From an uncultured Spirochaetales bacterium (GTDB taxonomy: Bacteria; Spirochaetota; Spirochaetia; Sphaerochaetales; Sphaerochaetaceae), in NCBI GenBank assembly GCA_937902565.1, contig CALFMX010000212.1:1-8343 (forward strand): a stretch of DNA of 8,343 nt, in the 5' to 3' direction. A program made the position numbers and the translations under genes. Each line of letters starts with the position of its first letter. Position 1 is the stretch's first letter. The notes below the pieces were generated by a model, which saw only the letters and a program-made list of their open reading frames with translations, did no database searches and was not told the origin of the DNA. Of this stretch, positions 5,425 to 8,343 are shown piece after piece.

Positions 5425-6038
5425 AAAGCAGCTTATTCTTTGCAGTCGTAGATGAGGGGAAGGCCGATGGCCTGATGCGCTCGGTCAAGAAGGGTGGCGG
5501 TCGTGGAGGCACGATCCTCACCGCCCGCGCCAGCGCCTCAAACTCCCTGCTCTGCCTGCTCGGCCTCGGCGATAGCCGCAAGGAGATCCTGCTCTCGATG
5601 GTCGACGAACCCCTCATCGAGCCGGTGTGGAACTCCCTGGTCAACAGCAAGCACTTCCGTGGCACCGCCGCTTCCTTTGCCGCCTCCTGGGATGGTCCAT
5701 CCGAGGAGCCGGAGGGGGAGCATGAGTGGGACCTCATCTCCATCATCTGCAATCATGGCCATGGCGATGACATCCTGGCAGCCGTTCGCAAGATCCAGCC
5801 GGTGGGTGGCCTCATCGTCGATGGGCGAGGCACGGCACAGACGTGGGATATTCCCTTCTTCTGGGCCCATCTGGTCCCTGAGAAGGAGGTGGTCTTTGTC
5901 TTTGTGCCCGCGCACGCTACCGATGTGGTCCTCGACGCAGTATCAAGCTTGAAGAGCTTCAAGGAGGAGGGGAGTGGCATCGCCTTCACCCTTGCCGCCC
6001 AGCGCACCGAAGTGAGGCAGAAGAGTTCAGTATCTTGA
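5421..6038 (+). CDS. Tandem PII-like regulator coupled to the DUF1538 gene
   Basis: A 205-residue soluble protein read here as two fused PII-like (ferredoxin-like, GlnB-fold) domains. The halves align at a 100-101 residue offset: residues 5-38 (G13, D16, V22, GGTIL at 29-33, R36) match 105-138 (G113, D116, V122, GGLIV at 129-133, R136), and KEILL at 54-58 matches KEVVF at 155-159. The second half keeps the fuller signature GGLIVDGRGT and a hydrophobic PFFWAHLVPEKE strand; the first has ARAS instead. A linker rich in Ser, Pro and acidic residues (about 89-103) separates them. PII proteins bind nucleotides at subunit clefts and block or tune membrane partners such as AmtB; by position the DUF1538 protein is the likely partner. 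The start overlaps the previous stop (ATGA) and has GAGGAG 8 bases upstream. Family assignment is by pattern, so moderate; ligand unknown. Confidence 0.7.
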   Translation: MKSSLFFAVVDEGKADGLMRSVKKGGGRGGTILTARASASNSLLCLLGLGDSRKEILLSMVDEPLIEPVWNSLVNSKHFRGTAASFAASWDGPSEEPEGEHEWDLISIICNHGHGDDILAAVRKIQPVGGLIVDGRGTAQTWDIPFFWAHLVPEKEVVFVFVPAHATDVVLDAVSSLKSFKEEGSGIAFTLAAQRTEVRQKSSVS

Positions 6039-6042
6039 ACTT

Positions 6043-6068
6043 TATGTTAATATAATAACATATTGTTA
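6043..6068. repeat. Overlapping AT-rich palindromes between the operon and asd
   Basis: TATGTTA (6043-6049) and TAACATA (6056-6062) are perfect 7-base inverted arms around 6 bases. The right arm's TAACA (6056-6060) also pairs with TGTTA (6064-6068) across TAT. So three alternating half-sites share one central arm. It lies 5 bases after the PII-like stop and about 100 bases upstream of asd. It may be an operator; it is too AT-rich and lacks the T-run for a standard terminator. Confidence 0.4.
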
Positions 6069-6120
6069 AGAAAATTAATTATTTGTTGTAAAACCCCTTG
6101 CGCAACCCGCTCAAAATCTG

Positions 6121-6151
6121 TACCGTACTAGCACACCGCCGTTTGACGGTA
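6121..6151 (+). promoter_or_regulatory. Dyad in the asd leader, just before the ribosome binding site
   Basis: TACCGT (6121-6126) and ACGGTA (6146-6151) are perfect 6-base inverted arms. A smaller hairpin CCGT/ACGG (6139-6142 with 6146-6149, loop TTG) competes for the same right arm. The ribosome site GGAG begins four bases later. TACCGT could also be a poor -10 box, 17 bases after TTGCGC. Function uncertain. Confidence 0.3.
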
Positions 6152-6164
6152 GTTGGAGATAGAG

Positions 6165-7184
6165 ATGGAACAGAAGATCAAAGTTGCAGTAATGGGCGCC
6201 ACCGGCGCCGTCGGGCAGGTGTTCATGTGGATGCTTGCCCATCATCCCTGGTTTGAACCGGTCTATGTGACTGCGTCAGCGAGCCGTGTCGGCCTGAAGT
6301 ATGCAACTACCGTCCACTGGGTCATGCCCTTTGAGATGCCCGCCCATATCAAGGAAGTCGTGGTCCAGGAGTTCAACATCGAGGCGATGAAGAACGCCGG
6401 GGTGAAGATCGTCTTCTCCGCCCTCCCGTCGGAGGTCGCCAACGAGGCCGAGCCACAGCTGAGGGACAACGGCTTCTACGTCTTCTCAAACGCTGCATCG
6501 ATGCGCTACGAACCAAACGTCCCCATCCTCATTCCCGAGGCGAACATCGACCAGCTGGCGAGCATCGAGGCGCAGGGCTACCCCGAAAGCGGGGTTGTCG
6601 TCACCAACGCCAACTGCTCGACCACCGGCCTGGCCATGGCGGTGGCCCCGCTGGTCAAGTTCGGTATCAAGGAAATCATGATGCACAGCTACCAGAGCGT
6701 CAGCGGTGCAGGCTACCCCGGGCTCTCCTCCTTCGACATCACCGACAACTGCATCCCCTTCATCAAGGGTGAGGAGGAGAAGGTGGAGAAGGAGATCAAG
6801 AAGATCCTCCGGGTCGAGTGTGATGTCAACTGCTACACCGTGCGGGTGCCGGTGATGTTCGGTCACCTCGAGGCGGTCTGGCTCGACCTTGAGGAGGATG
6901 TCTCCCTCGACCAGGTCATCGAGGAGTGGAAGAACTTCTCTGTTGTCAGCGGCCTTCCCTCGGCAGCGGCGCAGCCGGTCGAGTACAGCAGCGCCCCCGC
7001 CTTCCCGCAGCCCAAGTACGCCTTCTGGGGCAACCCGAGCGGCATGGTCATCTACACCGGCCGACTGAAGAAGCGGGGCAACAAGATCGGCTTCCTGCTC
7101 TTGGTCAACAACGTCGTCAAGGGAGCAGCCGGCGGTTCGATCCAGAACGCCGAGGCGTTTGTCAAACAGTACGGACTGCGCTAA
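6165..7184 (+). CDS. asd: Aspartate-semialdehyde dehydrogenase, archaeal/fungal type
   Basis: Cytosolic NADP-dependent enzyme reducing aspartyl-4-phosphate to aspartate-4-semialdehyde, the branch point to lysine/diaminopimelate, threonine and methionine. The 339-residue protein shows the Rossmann loop GATGAVG (11-17), SNAASMRYEPNVP (108-120), the active-site cysteine in NANCSTTG (Cys151), GAGYPG (181-186), RVPV with a following GH (227-234), and a C-terminal NNVVKGAAGGSIQNAE, all typical of the archaeal/fungal branch rather than the E. coli-type enzyme. ATG at 6165 follows GGAG (6155-6158) at six bases; an upstream in-frame TTG at 6153 overlaps that ribosome site and is rejected. It lies 126 bases after the PII-like gene, so it probably has its own promoter, though none is convincing. 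Malonyl-CoA reductases are related, but context does not suggest one. Confidence 0.92.
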   Translation: MEQKIKVAVMGATGAVGQVFMWMLAHHPWFEPVYVTASASRVGLKYATTVHWVMPFEMPAHIKEVVVQEFNIEAMKNAGVKIVFSALPSEVANEAEPQLRDNGFYVFSNAASMRYEPNVPILIPEANIDQLASIEAQGYPESGVVVTNANCSTTGLAMAVAPLVKFGIKEIMMHSYQSVSGAGYPGLSSFDITDNCIPFIKGEEEKVEKEIKKILRVECDVNCYTVRVPVMFGHLEAVWLDLEEDVSLDQVIEEWKNFSVVSGLPSAAAQPVEYSSAPAFPQPKYAFWGNPSGMVIYTGRLKKRGNKIGFLLLVNNVVKGAAGGSIQNAEAFVKQYGLR

Positions 7185-7203
7185 TATCAGGGTCAATCAG
7201 GGT

Positions 7204-7231
7204 GAGGCTTCCGCTCGGAAGCCTCTCTCTT
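7204..7231 (+). terminator. Hairpin between asd and the Nudix gene
   Basis: A perfect 9-bp stem (GAGGCTTCC at 7204-7212, loop GCTC, GGAAGCCTC at 7217-7225) is followed by TCTCTT. It sits 20 bases after the asd stop and ends 12 bases before the next start. The tail is an imperfect T-run, so partial termination or attenuation is likely. Confidence 0.65.
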
Positions 7232-7242
7232 GTGGAGGGGCG

Positions 7243-7755
7243 ATGGTCGAGTATTGGGATCTCTATGACAGTGAGCGCAGAACGCTTGGGCGTACCCACC
7301 AGCGGGGCATTCCCCTTGAGGAGGGGACCTACCACGTCGTGGTGGCCGTATGGACCGTCAACAGTGAGGGGAAGCTCCTGACGACTCTCCGCTCCCCCGA
7401 GAAGGAGCTCTATCCCGGCCTTTGGGAGAATACCTCGGGCTCGGCCCTCAGCGGGGAGAGCAGCCGGGAGGCTGCACTGCGCGAACTGGAGGAGGAGACC
7501 GGCATCACCGTCACCGATGAGCAGGGCGAGTTCCTCGGCACTGCACAGAAGGCCGCCTCCTTCGTCGATATCTATCTGGTGAGCCTCAAGGAGGGGGAGG
7601 ATGTGGTGCATCTGCAGGAGGGCGAGACCATCGACTGGCGGTGGGTGACCCTCAGCGAACTCGATGAGATGTTTGAGTCAGGCCTGCTGGCCTTCCCCCT
7701 CTCCTACCAATTCTCCCACTTCAGAACAATCATCGAAGAGCGATGGCATGGGTGA
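7243..7755 (+). CDS. Nudix hydrolase, isopentenyl-diphosphate isomerase-like subgroup
   Basis: A 170-residue cytosolic Nudix-fold protein. The Nudix box is complete at residues 66-88: G66, E72, then RELEEETGI (80-88), which supplies the metal-binding glutamates. The N terminus YWDLYDSERRTLGRTHQRG (4-22) is typical of the COG1443-like group that resembles isopentenyl-diphosphate isomerase but whose members are usually hydrolases of unknown nucleoside-diphosphate-linked substrates. The isomerase activity itself is not supported. ATG at 7243 is chosen because GGAGGG (7234-7239) stands just ahead; the frame is open further upstream into the end of asd, but translating it would run through the hairpin. 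The last 26 bases overlap the converging gene on the other strand. It is possibly co-transcribed with asd at a reduced level. Confidence 0.85.
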   Translation: MVEYWDLYDSERRTLGRTHQRGIPLEEGTYHVVVAVWTVNSEGKLLTTLRSPEKELYPGLWENTSGSALSGESSREAALRELEEETGITVTDEQGEFLGTAQKAASFVDIYLVSLKEGEDVVHLQEGETIDWRWVTLSELDEMFESGLLAFPLSYQFSHFRTIIEERWHG

Positions 7756-8343
7756 TGCAATCCTCGACGATGACCTTGTAGTCGACGCTGCCGCTTCGGG
7801 CATACCAGGAGCCACGGTGGGGGCACCCCTCGCACGAGAGGAGGAGTGAGTCGCGCCTGAAGCACGAGCGGCTGATGAAGGCCGGGGGTGTGAAGGCTCG
7901 GTCGACGATTGTCGGCAGGAAGGGCCAGCGAGAGACATCGCCTCCGCTGCGCTCCATCCAGAGGTACCCGCCTACCAGGTTCAAACCACTCTCGACGAGG
8001 CTCCTCGCGCTCTCGCTGTTGCCCAGATAGAGGTAGACATCGGCCCAGCAGGCCAGTTGCCGCTCCCTGAAGAAGGGGATCTGGCCGATGTTGTTGAGGC
8101 CGAAGCGCACCGATTCCAGAATTCCCTCGCCTTCAAGGGCTGTGATGACGATCTCAAGATGCTCGAAGAAGCGCTCCTGCTCGAACATCACCGCCGAGAG
8201 GGGGAGGTAGTAGGATCCATCAACTGAGAAGAGGAGCCGGGCCAGTGACGCTCCCCTTTGGGCTCGATCGCTGAGGCGTTTGAGGTCAAGGTAGTAGAGG
8301 CCTTCGGCGGTGGTGAGGCGTGAGCGATCGGGCAGGGGAGGGC
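7730..8343 (-). CDS. Protein of unknown function, 5' end outside window
   Basis: I extended this frame by hand: it stays open from the TGA at 7732-7730 to the window edge at 8343, giving the C-terminal 203 or so residues, so the GTG/ATG at 8191-8186 is internal rather than the start. The part seen is helical in character, with leucine- and aromatic-rich stretches (for example WADVYLYLGNSESARSLVESG) reminiscent of tetratricopeptide-type repeats, but I cannot assign a family. Near the C terminus are a Cys, nine residues, then CEGCPH, and a further Cys in VEDC; these could bind zinc or an iron-sulfur cluster. There is no clear signal or membrane segment in view. Its 3' end overlaps the Nudix gene by 26 bases, tail to tail, with no terminator between them. 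Confidence 0.7.
   Translation of the reverse strand, partial: PPLPDRSRLTTAEGLYYLDLKRLSDRAQRGASLARLLFSVDGSYYLPLSAVMFEQERFFEHLEIVITALEGEGILESVRFGLNNIGQIPFFRERQLACWADVYLYLGNSESARSLVESGLNLVGGYLWMERSGGDVSRWPFLPTIVDRAFTPPAFISRSCFRRDSLLLSCEGCPHRGSWYARSGSVDYKVIVEDCITHAIALR

Noticed and set aside
6153..6164. TTG start for asd at 6153
   Set aside because: It overlaps the ribosome binding site GGAG and adds only four residues; the ATG at 6165 has correct spacing.
6486..7196. A 236-codon minus-strand frame across asd
   Set aside because: It is a shadow of asd, which has clear catalytic motifs in the plus frame; the antisense product has no recognisable motif.

Overview
The window looks like ordinary chromosome from a free-living or host-associated bacterium of fairly high GC content, with AT-rich intergenic spaces. 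The gene mix (MgtE-type Mg2+ channel, aspartase, a NahK-like sugar kinase, an archaeal-type aspartate-semialdehyde dehydrogenase and a DUF1538/PII-like pair) is compatible with an anaerobic spirochaete such as the Sphaerochaeta group. That assignment is an impression from protein style, not a search result. No mobile element, CRISPR array, phage gene or rRNA was seen.

Layout, left to right. Positions 1-503 (minus) hold the N-terminal third of mgtE, cut by the window edge, behind an unusual leader at 504-708 with a promoter, a strong ribosome binding site, a 29-codon ORF and a three-way-junction fold. Then come, all on minus, a strong terminator (730-759), aspA (771-2156) with its own promoter and an upstream inverted repeat, a NahK-like small-molecule kinase (2496-3587), and tRNA-Ala(GGC) (3716-3788) with terminator and consensus promoter. 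At about 3830-3880 transcription diverges. The plus-strand promoter starts a two-gene operon: a 12-or-so-helix DUF1538 membrane protein (3961-5424) and, overlapping it by ATGA, a tandem PII-like protein (5421-6038). After an AT-rich gap with palindromes, asd (6165-7184) and a Nudix hydrolase (7243-7755) follow on plus. A 5'-truncated minus-strand gene of unknown function (7730-8343) converges on and overlaps the Nudix gene.

The most interesting unit is the DUF1538 plus PII-like operon. It has the genetic architecture of amtB-glnK and sbtA-sbtB: an integral membrane transporter followed by a translationally coupled PII-fold regulator. Here both partners are internally duplicated: the membrane protein repeats its signature motifs at a 244-245 residue offset, and the regulator repeats its PII-like core at a 100-101 residue offset. 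The substrate is unknown. Neighbouring aspA (aspartate to fumarate plus ammonium) and asd (aspartate-derived amino acids) give a loose aspartate/nitrogen theme, but no shared transcription unit or site links them to the operon.
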